NCBI RefSeq assembly: GCF_006740045.1
Contig: NZ_AP019749.1
Span: forward strand, 1,073,001 to 1,137,000
Direction: 5' to 3'
Source: Comamonas terrigena NBRC 13299
Lineage (GTDB): Bacteria; Pseudomonadota; Gammaproteobacteria; Burkholderiales; Burkholderiaceae_C
Length of the DNA stretch: 64,000 nucleotides
Of this stretch, positions 17,936 to 26,339 are shown piece after piece. The translations under genes and the position numbers were made by a program. Each line of letters begins with the position of its first letter. Positions within the stretch are counted from its first letter, which is position 1. Under the pieces are notes generated by a model. That model did not search any database. It had not been told where the DNA came from and saw nothing but the letters and a program-made list of their open reading frames with translations.

Positions 17936-18138
17936 CCGTACCGCCCCCCGCCGGACAGCAGCACCGACTGTGGCATTCGATCAAAGCCGTGGCCTGGGCG
18001 TTGCTGGGCGTGCGCAAGGGCAGCGAGTACGAGCGGGATTTTGCACAGCTGCAGCCGCTGCAGGTGATCGCCGTGGGGCTGGTGGCGGTGTTTGTGCTGG
18101 TGCTGGGGCTGATCGCCCTGGTGAGATGGGTGAGCTGA
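17932..18138 (+). CDS. DUF2970 membrane protein
   Basis: This 68-residue protein has the DUF2970 pattern WHSIKAVAWALLGVRKGSEYERD followed by one membrane helix (about 45-65). It starts within the ctaG stop (ATGA overlap), showing translational coupling. DUF2970 proteins recur in betaproteobacterial cox operons; a role in oxidase assembly is inferred from position only. Confidence 0.88.
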   Translation: MTVPPPAGQQHRLWHSIKAVAWALLGVRKGSEYERDFAQLQPLQVIAVGLVAVFVLVLGLIALVRWVS

Positions 18139-18197
18139 CAGAACAACAACTGCTGCAGCGTGCTGCGGCCTTCGCAAAAAACGACAGGAGCTGAGTC

Positions 18198-19079
18198 ATG
18201 AGTGCATCGACCCCTGGAACAACGCCGTACTACTACGTGCCCGGCGTGTCGCACCATCCCATCTGGGCGGCAGCGGGCCTGTTTTTCGTGGTGCTGGGCG
18301 CCGGCAACTGGATCAACGGCCACGGCTGGGGCATGTGGTCGGTGCTGCTGGGGCTGGTCTGGTGGGGCGTGGTGCTCTACCAGTGGATACGCGATGCGGC
18401 GCGCGAGAGCGAGGCCGGGCTGTTCGGCCGCAAGATCGACCTGTCCTACCGCTGGAGCATGAGCTGGTTCATCTTCTCGGAAGTGATGTTCTTCGGCGCT
18501 TTCTTCACCGCCCTGTGGTGGGCGCGGGCGCATTCGGTGCCGGCACTGGGCGGTTTCGAGAATTCGCTGCTCTGGCCGGACTTCAAGGCCGCCTGGCCCT
18601 CGGTCTCGCCCGGCGCCACCACCTCGCCGGCAGGCACGGTGGAGCCGTTCCAGACCGTGGGACCGTTCTGGCTGCCCACCATCAACACTGCCCTGCTGCT
18701 GACCTCGGGGGTGACGCTGACGATTGCCCACCACGCACTGCGCGCCGGTCAGCGTGCCCGCACCATCGCCTTCATGTGGGCCACGGTGATCCTGGGCTTT
18801 GTCTTCCTGTGCGTGCAGGGCTATGAATACCACCACCTGTACTCGGACCTGAATCTCAAGCTCAACTCCGGCATCTACGGCTCCACCTTCTACCTGCTGA
18901 CGGGCTTCCATGGTTTCCACGTGTTTGTGGGCATGTTGATGCTGCTGGTGATCACCTTGCGGCTGCACAACGGCCATTTCTCGGCGCAGCGCCACTTCGG
19001 CTTTGAAGGCGCGGCCTGGTACTGGCACTTTGTGGATGTGGTGTGGCTGTTCCTCTACGTGCTGGTGTACTGGATGTGA
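18198..19079 (+). CDS. coxC: cytochrome c oxidase subunit III
   Basis: The 293-residue, seven-helix protein shows the COX3 landmarks YYVPGVSHHPIWAA, a long central loop, SGVTLTIAHHALRAG and the C-terminal GFHGFHVFVGMLMLL and GAAWYWHFVDVVWLFLYVLVYW. It completes the oxidase core with CoxA and CoxB in the inner membrane. The start ATG at 18198 follows AGGAGCTGAGTC. A 9-bp-stem hairpin lies just after its stop. Confidence 0.97.
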   Translation: MSASTPGTTPYYYVPGVSHHPIWAAAGLFFVVLGAGNWINGHGWGMWSVLLGLVWWGVVLYQWIRDAARESEAGLFGRKIDLSYRWSMSWFIFSEVMFFGAFFTALWWARAHSVPALGGFENSLLWPDFKAAWPSVSPGATTSPAGTVEPFQTVGPFWLPTINTALLLTSGVTLTIAHHALRAGQRARTIAFMWATVILGFVFLCVQGYEYHHLYSDLNLKLNSGIYGSTFYLLTGFHGFHVFVGMLMLLVITLRLHNGHFSAQRHFGFEGAAWYWHFVDVVWLFLYVLVYWM

Positions 19080-19087
19080 GTCGGAAT

Positions 19088-19111
19088 CAGGCAGGGCGAT
19101 CACCCTGCCTG
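19088..19111 (+). terminator. hairpin after coxC
   Basis: CAGGCAGGG and CCCTGCCTG form a perfect 9-bp stem with a 6-base loop, 9 bp after the coxC stop. No T-run follows, so it may stabilise the mRNA end or act with Rho rather than as an intrinsic terminator. Confidence 0.45.
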
Positions 19112-19210
19112 TGGCGGTGCCCGCAAGCGCGGTCCGTGCCGGGGCTGTCAGTCGCTTGAAGGGACAGCGCATTCAGAATGGGGGGCGCAGGCCCCAGCCG
19201 CAAGCAGTGC

Positions 19211-19450
19211 TCAGGAGCGCAAGGGCAATCCGGTGGGCTGGATGTACCCCAGCTTCCAGGCCAGCAGCAGGCAGAGGAAGAGAGCAATCGACAGGCCCAC
19301 GCGCACTGCCAGCGCACGGGCCATGCGGCGGCCGCGTTCGCTGTCCGACGGTGTGTCGTCGTCCTTGCGCAGCATGAAGAACAGGGCTGTTCCCAGGCTG
19401 GCGATGATGGCCAGAAAGGCCAGTGCAACAAGGTATCCCATGAAAGGCAT
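19211..19450 (-). CDS. twin transmembrane-segment protein
   Basis: This 79-residue protein on the opposite strand to its neighbours has two membrane helices (about residues 4-26 and 52-70) with a charged RKDDDTPSDSERGRR loop between them. Proteins of this shape sit between coxC and SURF1 in Comamonadaceae cox clusters. It is divergent from SURF1 with only about 6 bp between the start codons, so each promoter must lie inside the other gene. Function is unknown; an assembly role is inferred from position. Confidence 0.75.
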   Translation of the reverse strand: MPFMGYLVALAFLAIIASLGTALFFMLRKDDDTPSDSERGRRMARALAVRVGLSIALFLCLLLAWKLGYIQPTGLPLRS

Positions 19451-19456
19451 TATCGG

Positions 19457-20239
19457 GTGAGTGTGAGGTGGCTTCCCAAGGGAATACGTGGATGGGTGGT
19501 GCTGCTCGCCGCGGTGCTGTGCATGGCCCTGACGGCGCGACTGGGCTGGTGGCAGCTGGACCGCGCGGCGCAGAAAGAGGCCATGCAGGCCGCCATCGCG
19601 CTGCAGTCCGCGCAGCCGGTGCTGCGCAATGCCGACTGGCCGGCACTGCGGGCTGCGGCAGACGATGCCGGCGAACCATCCACCTGGCTGCACCGCCCCG
19701 TGCAGCTGACCGGACGCTGGCAAGCCGCACACACCGTCTACCTGGACAACCGCCAGATGCAGGGCCGGCCGGGTTTTTATGTGCTGACCCCGCTGCTGCT
19801 GGAGGGAGGCGGTGCCGTGGTGGTGCAGCGCGGCTGGGTGCCGCGCAATTTCCAGGACCGCACGGCCTTGCCGCCGATGGCCACGCCAGAGGGGCTGGTG
19901 CAGGTGCAAGGCCGCATCGCCGCAGCGCCTTCGCAGCTGTATGCGCTGGGGGCCGAGCCGGCCGCTGCCAGGTTTGCGCGAATCCGCCAGAACCTGGACC
20001 TGCCGGCCTATGCGCAGCAGACAGGTCTGGCTTTGCCGCCGTGGAGCGTGGTGCAGACCGGCGCCGCCTCCGAAGGCCTGCTGCGCCAATGGCCGGAGCC
20101 GGATGCCGGGGTGTCCAAGCACTACGGCTATGCTTTCCAATGGTTCGGACTGTGCGCCCTGGTCGCACTGCTGTACCTGTGGTTCCAGATCCTGCGGCCG
20201 CTGCGCCGCGCCTCTTTTGATGCTGCCCATGCCCCCTGA
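19457..20239 (+). CDS. SURF1-family cytochrome oxidase assembly protein
   Basis: The 260-residue protein has two membrane helices (near the N terminus and about 225-245) flanking a periplasmic domain. SURF1 signatures seen are LGWWQLDRAAQKE, DNRQMQGRPGFYVLTPL, VVVQRGWVPRNFQDR and KHYGYAFQWFGL. SURF1 helps insert haem A into subunit I. No ATG precedes the conserved start; the GTG at 19457 (VSVRWLPKG) is the likely start. The end overlaps the next gene by 20 bp. Confidence 0.92.
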   Translation: MSVRWLPKGIRGWVVLLAAVLCMALTARLGWWQLDRAAQKEAMQAAIALQSAQPVLRNADWPALRAAADDAGEPSTWLHRPVQLTGRWQAAHTVYLDNRQMQGRPGFYVLTPLLLEGGGAVVVQRGWVPRNFQDRTALPPMATPEGLVQVQGRIAAAPSQLYALGAEPAAARFARIRQNLDLPAYAQQTGLALPPWSVVQTGAASEGLLRQWPEPDAGVSKHYGYAFQWFGLCALVALLYLWFQILRPLRRASFDAAHAP

Positions 20240-20906
20240 ATCGTCTGCTCCCCAGCCCTTGGGCCTGACCGTGCACAGCCTGCCGGAGGCCGGCGTGTCC
20301 GACCCGGCGCGCACCCGCAGCGGCCGCTGGAAGATGCTGGCCGTGCTGCTGGTCTGCGCGGCCCCGGTGATCGCGTCCTACTTCACCTACTACGTGGTCC
20401 GTCCCGAAGGACGCAGCAGCTTTGGTACGTTGATCGATCCGCAGCACCCCATGCCCGATGTGCAGGGGCAGCGCCTGGACGGCAGCACGGCGGCGCTGGC
20501 CAGCCTGCAAGGGCAGTGGCTGCTGGTCAGCGTGGCCGGCGGCGCCTGTGAAGGCCGCTGTGCCGAGCATCTGTACCTGCAACGCCAGCTGCGTGAAAGC
20601 CTGGGGCGCGAAAAGGAGCGCCTGGACTGGGTCTGGCTGGTGACCGATGCGGTGGACCCCGATGCGGCCCTGCGCCCGGCCCTGGAGCAGGGAAGCGCAT
20701 TACGCCTGCCGCGTGCGCAGGTGGCGCAATGGCTGCAGCCCGAGGCGGGCCATGCGCTGGAGGATCATCTGTACATCGTGGACCCCCAAGGCCACTGGAT
20801 GATGCGCCTGCCGGCAGGCATGGAGCGCAGCAGCGCTGGCCGTGCCAAGCGCGATCTGGAGCGCCTGCTGCGGGCGTCTTCCTCCTGGGACCAGCCGGGG
20901 CGCTGA
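20220..20906 (+). CDS. membrane-anchored SCO-like protein
   Basis: The 228-residue protein has one N-terminal membrane helix (about residues 40-60) and a thioredoxin-like periplasmic domain. It keeps a C-x-x-x-C motif (GGACEGRCAEHL) and a later His in DHLYIVDPQGHW, the same three metal ligands used by SCO copper chaperones. It overlaps SURF1 and precedes a second, canonical SCO gene. It is probably a second copper or thiol factor for Cu-A assembly. The start ATG at 20220 or 20229 is uncertain. Confidence 0.75.
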   Translation: MLPMPPESSAPQPLGLTVHSLPEAGVSDPARTRSGRWKMLAVLLVCAAPVIASYFTYYVVRPEGRSSFGTLIDPQHPMPDVQGQRLDGSTAALASLQGQWLLVSVAGGACEGRCAEHLYLQRQLRESLGREKERLDWVWLVTDAVDPDAALRPALEQGSALRLPRAQVAQWLQPEAGHALEDHLYIVDPQGHWMMRLPAGMERSSAGRAKRDLERLLRASSSWDQPGR

Positions 20907-21146
20907 ACCGGGGCCGCCTGCGGCCGCCCAAACCCTTGCGCAGCTGCCAGTCTCTCCGGGAATGCGCACCATCACGGAGCATGGTGCGACCCTCGGGTTA
21001 GGATTTGCCATCCAGGCTGGGTGCGCCGCCTGCCGCAAGGGCGGTGGTGGCAGCACGCAGCACTTTGTATTTTCATGGTGGGTCAGCCAGCCATGCCCCG
21101 GTTGGCAGGCGGTGCGCTGACCCCGCCCATTGCGAGAGGGATCAGG

Positions 21147-21758
21147 ATGGACAAACGACGGATGCTGCAAGGCCTGCTGGCCACAGGACTGGTGGCCGGC
21201 ATGGGCCTGGGGCTGGCGGGCTGTTCGCGCCAGCAGGAAGTTAAGCTGCAGGGCGTGGATGTGACGGGTGCCGAATACGCCAAGGACTTCCCGCTGCCCG
21301 ACGCCGACGGCAAGCTGCGCTCCATCAAGGATTTCGCCGGCAAGGTGACCGTGGTGTTCTTCGGCTACACCCAGTGCCCCGATGTGTGCCCCACCACCCT
21401 GCAGGAGCTGGTGGAGGTCAAGCAGATGCTGGGCGCCCAGGGCGACAAGCTGCAAGGGGTGTTTGTCTCCCTGGATCCGGAACGCGATACGCCGGAAGTG
21501 CTCAAGGCCTATGTGGGCAATTTCGACCCCAGCATGGTGGCGCTGACCGGCACCCCCGAACAGGTGGCGGCCGTGGCCAAGGACTTCAAGGTGTTCTTCC
21601 GCAAGGTGGAAGGCAAGGTGCCCGGCGCCTACACCCTGGACCACACGGCCGGTCTGTACATGTACGACCCCCAGGGCCGCCTGCGCGCCTACCACCGCTA
21701 CGGTGCCGGCGCCCAGCCGCTGGTCGCCGATGCCCAGGTGTTGCTGGCCGAAAAATAA
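21147..21758 (+). CDS. SCO1/SenC copper chaperone lipoprotein
   Basis: The 203-residue protein starts MDKRRMLQGLLATG and has a lipobox LGLAGC, then the SCO thioredoxin fold with GYTQCPDVCPTTLQEL (C-x-x-x-C) and the copper-binding His in YTLDHTAGLYMYDPQG. It inserts copper into the Cu-A site of CoxB. The start at 21147 is chosen because it opens directly on the lipoprotein signal; the longer frame upstream is not supported. The haem A synthesis genes usually found just before it are absent. Confidence 0.94.
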   Translation: MDKRRMLQGLLATGLVAGMGLGLAGCSRQQEVKLQGVDVTGAEYAKDFPLPDADGKLRSIKDFAGKVTVVFFGYTQCPDVCPTTLQELVEVKQMLGAQGDKLQGVFVSLDPERDTPEVLKAYVGNFDPSMVALTGTPEQVAAVAKDFKVFFRKVEGKVPGAYTLDHTAGLYMYDPQGRLRAYHRYGAGAQPLVADAQVLLAEK

Positions 21759-21761
21759 GGG

Positions 21762-21786
21762 CTGATGCCGCCGGCAGCGGCATCAG
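21762..21786 (+). terminator. hairpin after SCO1 gene
   Basis: CTGATGCCGC and GCGGCATCAG form a perfect 10-bp stem with a 5-base loop, starting 3 bp after the SCO1 stop. There is no T-run, so it is a possible transcript end at the tail of the cox cluster. Confidence 0.45.
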
Positions 21787-21990
21787 GTCAAGGGCATCTT
21801 GCCGCGGGTCAATATCTGCGGCGTGCATGCCACGATGGCGCATCCCCAGAGATTGGTATTCGCTATGCGTTGCGCGGTGGTGTTGATTTTTATCAACCGG
21901 GCCCATGGGACAGCTCCGCATATTGCACCTCTTCGGTGGAGTGCCGGGAGCGCCGCATCCACCCGCAAAGCACACAAGCGAAGGGGGTTT

Positions 21991-23607
21991 ATGCGCATCA
22001 ATCTGCCGGTCACCGCCGTAGAGCAGCAGTTGCAGGATGGCGATACGCTGCTGTCTGCCACCGATCTCAAAGGCAACATCATCTATGCCAATGACGCCTT
22101 TTTGAGCACCTGCGGATACAGCTTCGAGGAGCTGCAGCAGCAGCCCCACAACATCATCCGCCACCCGGATACCCCGGCCATTCTGTTCGCCGACATGTGG
22201 AACACCTTGAAGCATGGCGCCAGCTGGACGGCCGTGGTCAAGAACCGCTGCAAGAACGGCGATTTCTACTGGGTGCGGGCCAATGCCAGCCCCATCCAGG
22301 CGGGTGGCAAGACGATTGGCTATCTGTCGGTGCGCACCAAGCCCACGGCGCAGGAAACCCAGGCCCAGCAGGCGCTGTATGACCTGCTCAACAGCGGCAA
22401 CCACCAGCTGCAGGTGCGCCGCGGCTATGTGTTCCCCCAGGGCTGGCGCGCCTGGTGGAGTCGCTTGCACTTTGTGTCGGCTACCACCAAGCTCTACACC
22501 GGTGCCGCGGCCATGCTGCTGTGGGGCGTGGTGCTGGGTCTGGGGGCCGCCCTGGGCGTCCACAGCACGATCCTGCTGGCCATGGCGCTGGGCTGGGCGT
22601 CATGCGCGCTGGGCGGCTTGCTGTGGATGGGGCGCCACCTGGTCTGGCCGCTGCACGCCGTGCTGCGCCAGGCGCGCCAGGTGGCAAGCGGGGAGAGTGC
22701 ACAGTCGCTGTTCCTGAACCGGCGCGATGAAGTCGGCAGCCTGATGCGCAGTGTGGAGCAGGCGGGGCTGAACATGCGTTCCCTGGTCAGTGATATCGAA
22801 GGTAAGGCCGAGCAGGTCAGTGCCTGCGCCGGAGCCCTGCAGACCGGCAATGTGCAACTGGCGCAGCGCACCCAGCAGGCGTCGACCGATCTGGAGCAGG
22901 CAGCGCAAGCGCTGGCGCAGCTGGGGCAGACGATTGCCGGAACCCAGAGCCTGGCCGAGGCCGCCATGGTGCAGGCGCGAGAAGGCGTACAGGGCGTGAG
23001 CCAGGGCCAGACCTGCGTGGACCAGCTGGTCCAGGCCATGCAGGGCATTGATGTCTCCAGCAAGAAGGTGGCCGACATCGTGGGCATGATCGACGGCATT
23101 GCCTTCCAGACCAATCTGCTGGCACTGAATGCGGCAGTGGAAGCCGCGCGGGCGGGCGAGCACGGCAAAGGCTTTGCCGTGGTGGCGGCGGAGGTGCGCC
23201 AGCTGTCGCAGCAAAGCGCCCAGGCCGCGCGGGACATCAAGAACCTGATCCAGGGCTCGCGCCAGCAGGTGGAGCAGGGCCACGCCGCCGCCCAGACGGC
23301 ACGCATCACCATGCATTCGGTGGTGGAAGGCATCGACAGCCTGGCCCAGTCCATGGGCCGCATCCTGGAGCAGACCCATGTGCAGGCGGCCGGCAGTGCG
23401 CAGATCAGCGATGCCGTGGCCCATTTGCGTGACTTGAGTGATCAGAACCGCGGCATGGCCGAGGAAAGCGCCCAGCTCAGCGATGTGCTGGCGCTGCAGG
23501 CCCAGCGCCTGCACGGCGCAGCGGCGGTGTTCATCCCACGCCAGCGCCAGGCGCTGCAGACCCTGGAAATCCGGGCGCTGGAAGCGGCCTGGCAAAGGGG
23601 GGTGTAG
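21991..23607 (+). CDS. Aer-like PAS methyl-accepting chemotaxis protein
   Basis: The 538-residue protein begins with a PAS domain (about residues 15-115) carrying [19 protein letters not shown], the flavin-binding motif of Aer-type redox sensors. A double membrane-spanning hairpin (about 165-215), a HAMP-like segment and a cytoplasmic signalling domain follow. The hairpin tip reads [33 protein letters not shown]. It probably senses redox or oxygen and signals to CheA/CheW. The start at 21991 follows AAGGGGG; a longer frame from 21799 has no family support. Confidence 0.9.
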   Translation: MRINLPVTAVEQQLQDGDTLLSATDLKGNIIYANDAFLSTCGYSFEELQQQPHNIIRHPDTPAILFADMWNTLKHGASWTAVVKNRCKNGDFYWVRANASPIQAGGKTIGYLSVRTKPTAQETQAQQALYDLLNSGNHQLQVRRGYVFPQGWRAWWSRLHFVSATTKLYTGAAAMLLWGVVLGLGAALGVHSTILLAMALGWASCALGGLLWMGRHLVWPLHAVLRQARQVASGESAQSLFLNRRDEVGSLMRSVEQAGLNMRSLVSDIEGKAEQVSACAGALQTGNVQLAQRTQQASTDLEQAAQALAQLGQTIAGTQSLAEAAMVQAREGVQGVSQGQTCVDQLVQAMQGIDVSSKKVADIVGMIDGIAFQTNLLALNAAVEAARAGEHGKGFAVVAAEVRQLSQQSAQAARDIKNLIQGSRQQVEQGHAAAQTARITMHSVVEGIDSLAQSMGRILEQTHVQAAGSAQISDAVAHLRDLSDQNRGMAEESAQLSDVLALQAQRLHGAAAVFIPRQRQALQTLEIRALEAAWQRGV

Positions 23608-23656
23608 ATGCAGCGGCCTTCAGGCCGCGGGCATGCGTTGCGGAACACACGGAGTG

Positions 23657-23685
23657 AAAAAAGGAGGCCCAGGCTTCCTTTTTTT
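23657..23685. terminator. rho-independent terminator
   Basis: AAAAAAGGAGGCC pairs with GGCTTCCTTTTTT with one G-U pair. It lies between the convergent Aer-like gene and Bug receptor gene and has A and T runs on both sides, so it is bidirectional. Confidence 0.8.
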
Positions 23686-23719
23686 GGGCGGGCTGCTAGG
23701 CTCTGCGGCCGTGCCGCGC

Positions 23720-24709
23720 TCACTGCCCGCGAATGCCTTGCTCGCGGATGATGGTGCCCAGGGCCTTCACATCCTGCTGGATGCGGTTGGACAGGCCTTC
23801 CGGGCTGCTGCCCACCACCTGCCAGCCCTGGACTGCCAGCTTGGCGCGCATGTCCGGGGTGCGCACGATGGCGCTGACGGCGGCCGCCAGCTTGTCCACA
23901 TGGGCGCGGGGCATGGCCTTGGGGGCGGCCACGGCGTTCCAGATTTCCAGGTCAAAGTTCTGCACGCCCAGCTCCTTCAGGCTGGGCAGGCCGGGGGCCA
24001 GCGGGCTGCGGGCCGCCGAGGTCACGCCAATGCCGCGCAGCTTGCCGGCCTGGATCTGCTGCATGGCCAGTGCGGGCGGCAGCATGGACAGCTGCAGATC
24101 GCCGCCTTGCAGACCCTGGTACACCTGGGGGTAGCCGGCATAGGGTACATGTTCGGGACGCAGCGCGGAGCGGCTCTTGAGCAGTTCCATGCCCAGATGG
24201 CCCACGGTGCCCACGCCGGGCGAGCCATAGCTCCACTTGCTGCCAGCCGCGGCACCGGCCGCGAAGAAGGCCTTGCCTTCCGGGGCGTTGGCCGGTGCCG
24301 CCAGCACCAGCGGCGCCACGCCGATCAGGCTGACGGGCTGCAGGTCCTTCACCGGGTCGTAGCGCACAGCGGGGTTCAGCAGCTTGGCAATGGTCATATT
24401 GCCGTTGATCATCACGCTGAACGTGTGGCCGTCCGTGGCCTTGGCCACGGCTTCGGCGGCGATGTTGCCGCCCGCGCCCACCTTGTTTTCCACAATGATG
24501 GTCTGGCCCAGGGCTTTTTCCAGCGGTTCGGCCAGCGCCCGGGCCGTCAGATCAGGGGAGGAGCCCGCAGGGAAGCCCACGATCAGGTGCAGGGGCTTGC
24601 TGGGCCACTGCTCGGCCTGGACCGCGCCCACGCTGCAGCCCAGGGCGGCCGCGCAGGCCAGGCTCATCAGGCTGCGGCGGTACAGCGTGGAGCGGGTGGA
24701 TTCGGTCAT
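23720..24709 (-). CDS. Bug-family (TctC-like) periplasmic solute receptor
   Basis: The 329-residue exported protein has a signal peptide (cleaved after AVQA, before EQWPSKP) and the Bug-family pattern: LHLIVGFPAGSSPDLTARALAEPL, then IVENKVGAGGNIAAEAVAKA, EHVPYAGYPQVYQGLQGGDL and ELGVQNFDLEIWNAVAAPKAMP. Such receptors bind carboxylates and similar solutes for tripartite tricarboxylate transporters, but most Burkholderiales copies, like this one, have no TctA/TctB genes beside them. The ATG at 24709 (MTESTRSTLYRR) is preferred over a TTG 12 bp upstream. Ligand unknown. Confidence 0.92.
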   Translation of the reverse strand: MTESTRSTLYRRSLMSLACAAALGCSVGAVQAEQWPSKPLHLIVGFPAGSSPDLTARALAEPLEKALGQTIIVENKVGAGGNIAAEAVAKATDGHTFSVMINGNMTIAKLLNPAVRYDPVKDLQPVSLIGVAPLVLAAPANAPEGKAFFAAGAAAGSKWSYGSPGVGTVGHLGMELLKSRSALRPEHVPYAGYPQVYQGLQGGDLQLSMLPPALAMQQIQAGKLRGIGVTSAARSPLAPGLPSLKELGVQNFDLEIWNAVAAPKAMPRAHVDKLAAAVSAIVRTPDMRAKLAVQGWQVVGSSPEGLSNRIQQDVKALGTIIREQGIRGQ

Positions 24710-24766
24710 GGCTTCTCCCAATGCAAAAGTGATAGCTGCCTGCGCGGATGGCGGTGACGGCAGGCA

Positions 24767-24794
24767 ATAAAAAACCCGGAAATTATCCGGGTTT
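24767..24794 (-). terminator. rho-independent terminator of rpoH
   Basis: On the minus strand AAACCCGGA and TCCGGGTTT form a 9-bp stem with a 5-base loop, followed by a T-run (the plus-strand A-run at 24767-24774). It lies about 65 bp past the rpoH stop. Confidence 0.85.
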
Positions 24795-24857
24795 CAGGAG
24801 GCTGCAGGACAGCCATGGGCACAGTGCCTGTGTGGCACTGTGCGGTTTGGGCCAGGT

Positions 24858-25808
24858 TTATGCAAACTCGGCCAGCGCCTTCTTCATTTTCTTCATGGCG
24901 GCCACTTCGATCTGGCGGATGCGTTCGGCGCTCACGCCGTACACGGCTGCCAGCTCATGCAGCGTCATGCCGCCGGAGCCGTCATCGTTCACCTTCAGCC
25001 AGCGCTCTTCCACAATGTGGCGGCTGCGGTCGTCCAGCGCTTCCAGCGCCTGGGCAATGCCGTCGGTGGCCATCACATCGCGCTGGCGCGATTCGATCAT
25101 GGCCGTGGGCTCGTGGGCGCCGTCGGTCAGGTAGGAGATGGGGCCGAAAGCCTTGTCATCATCGTCGCTGGGCGAAGGGTCCAGCAGCACGTCACCCCCC
25201 GACAGGCGGGTTTCCATCTCCATCACTTCCTCGCGCTTCACATTCAGCTTAGCGGCGACGGAGTCGATCTCCTGTGCGGTCAGGGTGTCGCGGAAGGTGT
25301 TGTCGCCGGTTTCAATGGCGGCATCGGCCTTGAGCTCCTGCTTCATCGAGCGCAGGTTGAAGAACAGCTTGCGCTGGGCCTTGGTGGTGGCCACCTTCAC
25401 CATGCGCCAGTTCTTCAGGATGTACTCGTGGATCTCGGCCTTGATCCAGTGCATGGCGTAGCTGACCAGACGCACGTTCTGGTCGGGGTCGAAACGCTTG
25501 ACCGCCTTCATCAGGCCCACATTGCCTTCCTGGATCAGGTCGCTATGGGGCAGGCCATAGCCCATGTACTGGCGCGAGATGGAAACCACCAGGCGCAGAT
25601 GGGACATGATCAGGCGCCCGGCGGCATCCAGGTCGTTGTGTTCTTTGAGCTTGCGCGCATAGTCCTGCTCTTCCTCCTGGGTGAGCATGGGCAGGCGGTT
25701 TACAGCGGAGATGTAAGCATCCAGATTGCCCAGCGGCGGCACCAGAGCCCAAGGATTCGCAGGTGCCAGAGCCGTCGCAGCCGTGAGGGTGCCCGTCCGT
25801 GTAGTCAT
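24858..25808 (-). CDS. rpoH: heat-shock sigma factor RpoH (sigma32)
   Basis: The 316-residue sigma70-family protein has region 2 (SDLIQEGNVGLMKAVKRFDP, VRLVSYAMHWIKAEIHEYIL), the RpoH-specific box QRKLFFNLR, and region 4 helix-turn-helix TLHELAAVYGVSAERIRQIE. It directs RNA polymerase to heat-shock promoters. The ATG at 25808 is preferred over one at 25829 because AAAGGA lies 9 bases before it. A perfect CIRCE element sits 31 bp upstream, so transcription is likely under HrcA repression. A terminator follows the stop. Confidence 0.96.
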   Translation of the reverse strand: MTTRTGTLTAATALAPANPWALVPPLGNLDAYISAVNRLPMLTQEEEQDYARKLKEHNDLDAAGRLIMSHLRLVVSISRQYMGYGLPHSDLIQEGNVGLMKAVKRFDPDQNVRLVSYAMHWIKAEIHEYILKNWRMVKVATTKAQRKLFFNLRSMKQELKADAAIETGDNTFRDTLTAQEIDSVAAKLNVKREEVMEMETRLSGGDVLLDPSPSDDDDKAFGPISYLTDGAHEPTAMIESRQRDVMATDGIAQALEALDDRSRHIVEERWLKVNDDGSGGMTLHELAAVYGVSAERIRQIEVAAMKKMKKALAEFA

Positions 25809-25838
25809 TGCATTGATCCTTTCTTCCATAAATCCATA

Positions 25839-25865
25839 TTAGCACTCTCTATGACTGAGTGCTAA
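25839..25865 (-). promoter_or_regulatory. CIRCE element (HrcA operator) upstream of rpoH
   Basis: The sequence reads TTAGCACTC, nine spacer bases, GAGTGCTAA. Both arms match the CIRCE consensus without a mismatch. HrcA bound here would repress rpoH until heat shock. CIRCE sites before rpoH have been described for betaproteobacteria, so this is expected biology with an unusually perfect site. Confidence 0.95.
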
Positions 25866-25958
25866 GGCATAAGTTCCCGCGATGTAGGGCCAGGGTTCGT
25901 GACAAGTTGTCGCAGGCTCTGTACACCGTCACAGGATTTGTACTGGATTTGGAGGGCG

Positions 25959-26158
25959 CCAGTGCGTGGCGCGTATAAAGCCTTGTAAATCATTGTTTTA
26001 TCAAGATTTCATGGCGGACACCTGGAATGCCGGGGCGGCGGCCCTGGCGGCTGAGTGTGCACTTCCTGCCGCAGGGCGTTGTGGTGAAACCCCTGGGGAA
26101 AATAGGCACGCATGGCGCGCGGCGGGGCGCCATCGGTCCCCGGTCCTGCTGCCAACCG
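25959..26158 (+). repeat. direct repeat, copy A (partner at 29795-29988)
   Basis: This 200-bp segment matches 29795-29988 in the same orientation. The core, 25977-26088 against 29813-29924, differs at about 9 of 112 positions without gaps; the flanks are more diverged. A perfectly conserved block of about 45 bases includes CCCTGGCGGC and GCCGCAGGG, which fold into a stem with one bulge around the self-complementary GTGTGCAC. The two copies bracket the amidohydrolase/Bug/GntR cassette. Confidence 0.88.
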
Positions 26159-26237
26159 CCATCGCATCTGGCCGTCTGTACCGGTGTTTCCTGCACTGGG
26201 GCCGCCGCCGGTCTCGCATACGCGAGCCTCCGCTGCC

Positions 26238-26265
26238 CCACAGATAGACCGGGGAGGGTCTATCT
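26238..26265 (-). terminator. strong hairpin downstream of the amidohydrolase gene
   Basis: ACAGATAGACC and GGTCTATCTGT make a perfect 11-bp stem with a 6-base loop, about 75 bp past the amidohydrolase stop. No T-run follows on the minus strand, so intrinsic termination is uncertain. Confidence 0.5.
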
Positions 26266-26339
26266 GTCAAAGGGTTTGGGGTGGATGCAAGCGCTTGCTA
26301 TTGCTGTGTGCTTTGTGGGTGAAAGGCTTCTTATTGCGG

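Larger units (their letters stand above)
25866..26339. other. 474-bp intergenic region: rpoH upstream DNA, repeat copy A and a hairpin
   Basis: The first 90 bases hold the region upstream of CIRCE. Bases 25959-26158 are copy A of the direct repeat. Bases 26159-26339 include a strong 11-bp hairpin at 26238-26265. A 93-codon plus-strand frame (25966-26247) spans the repeat but is judged non-coding, because seven of the nine core differences between the two copies would change the amino acid. Confidence 0.6.

Noticed and set aside
25966..26247. 93-codon frame across repeat copy A
   Set aside because: Differences between the two repeat copies mostly change amino acids, so there is no sign of selection on a protein.
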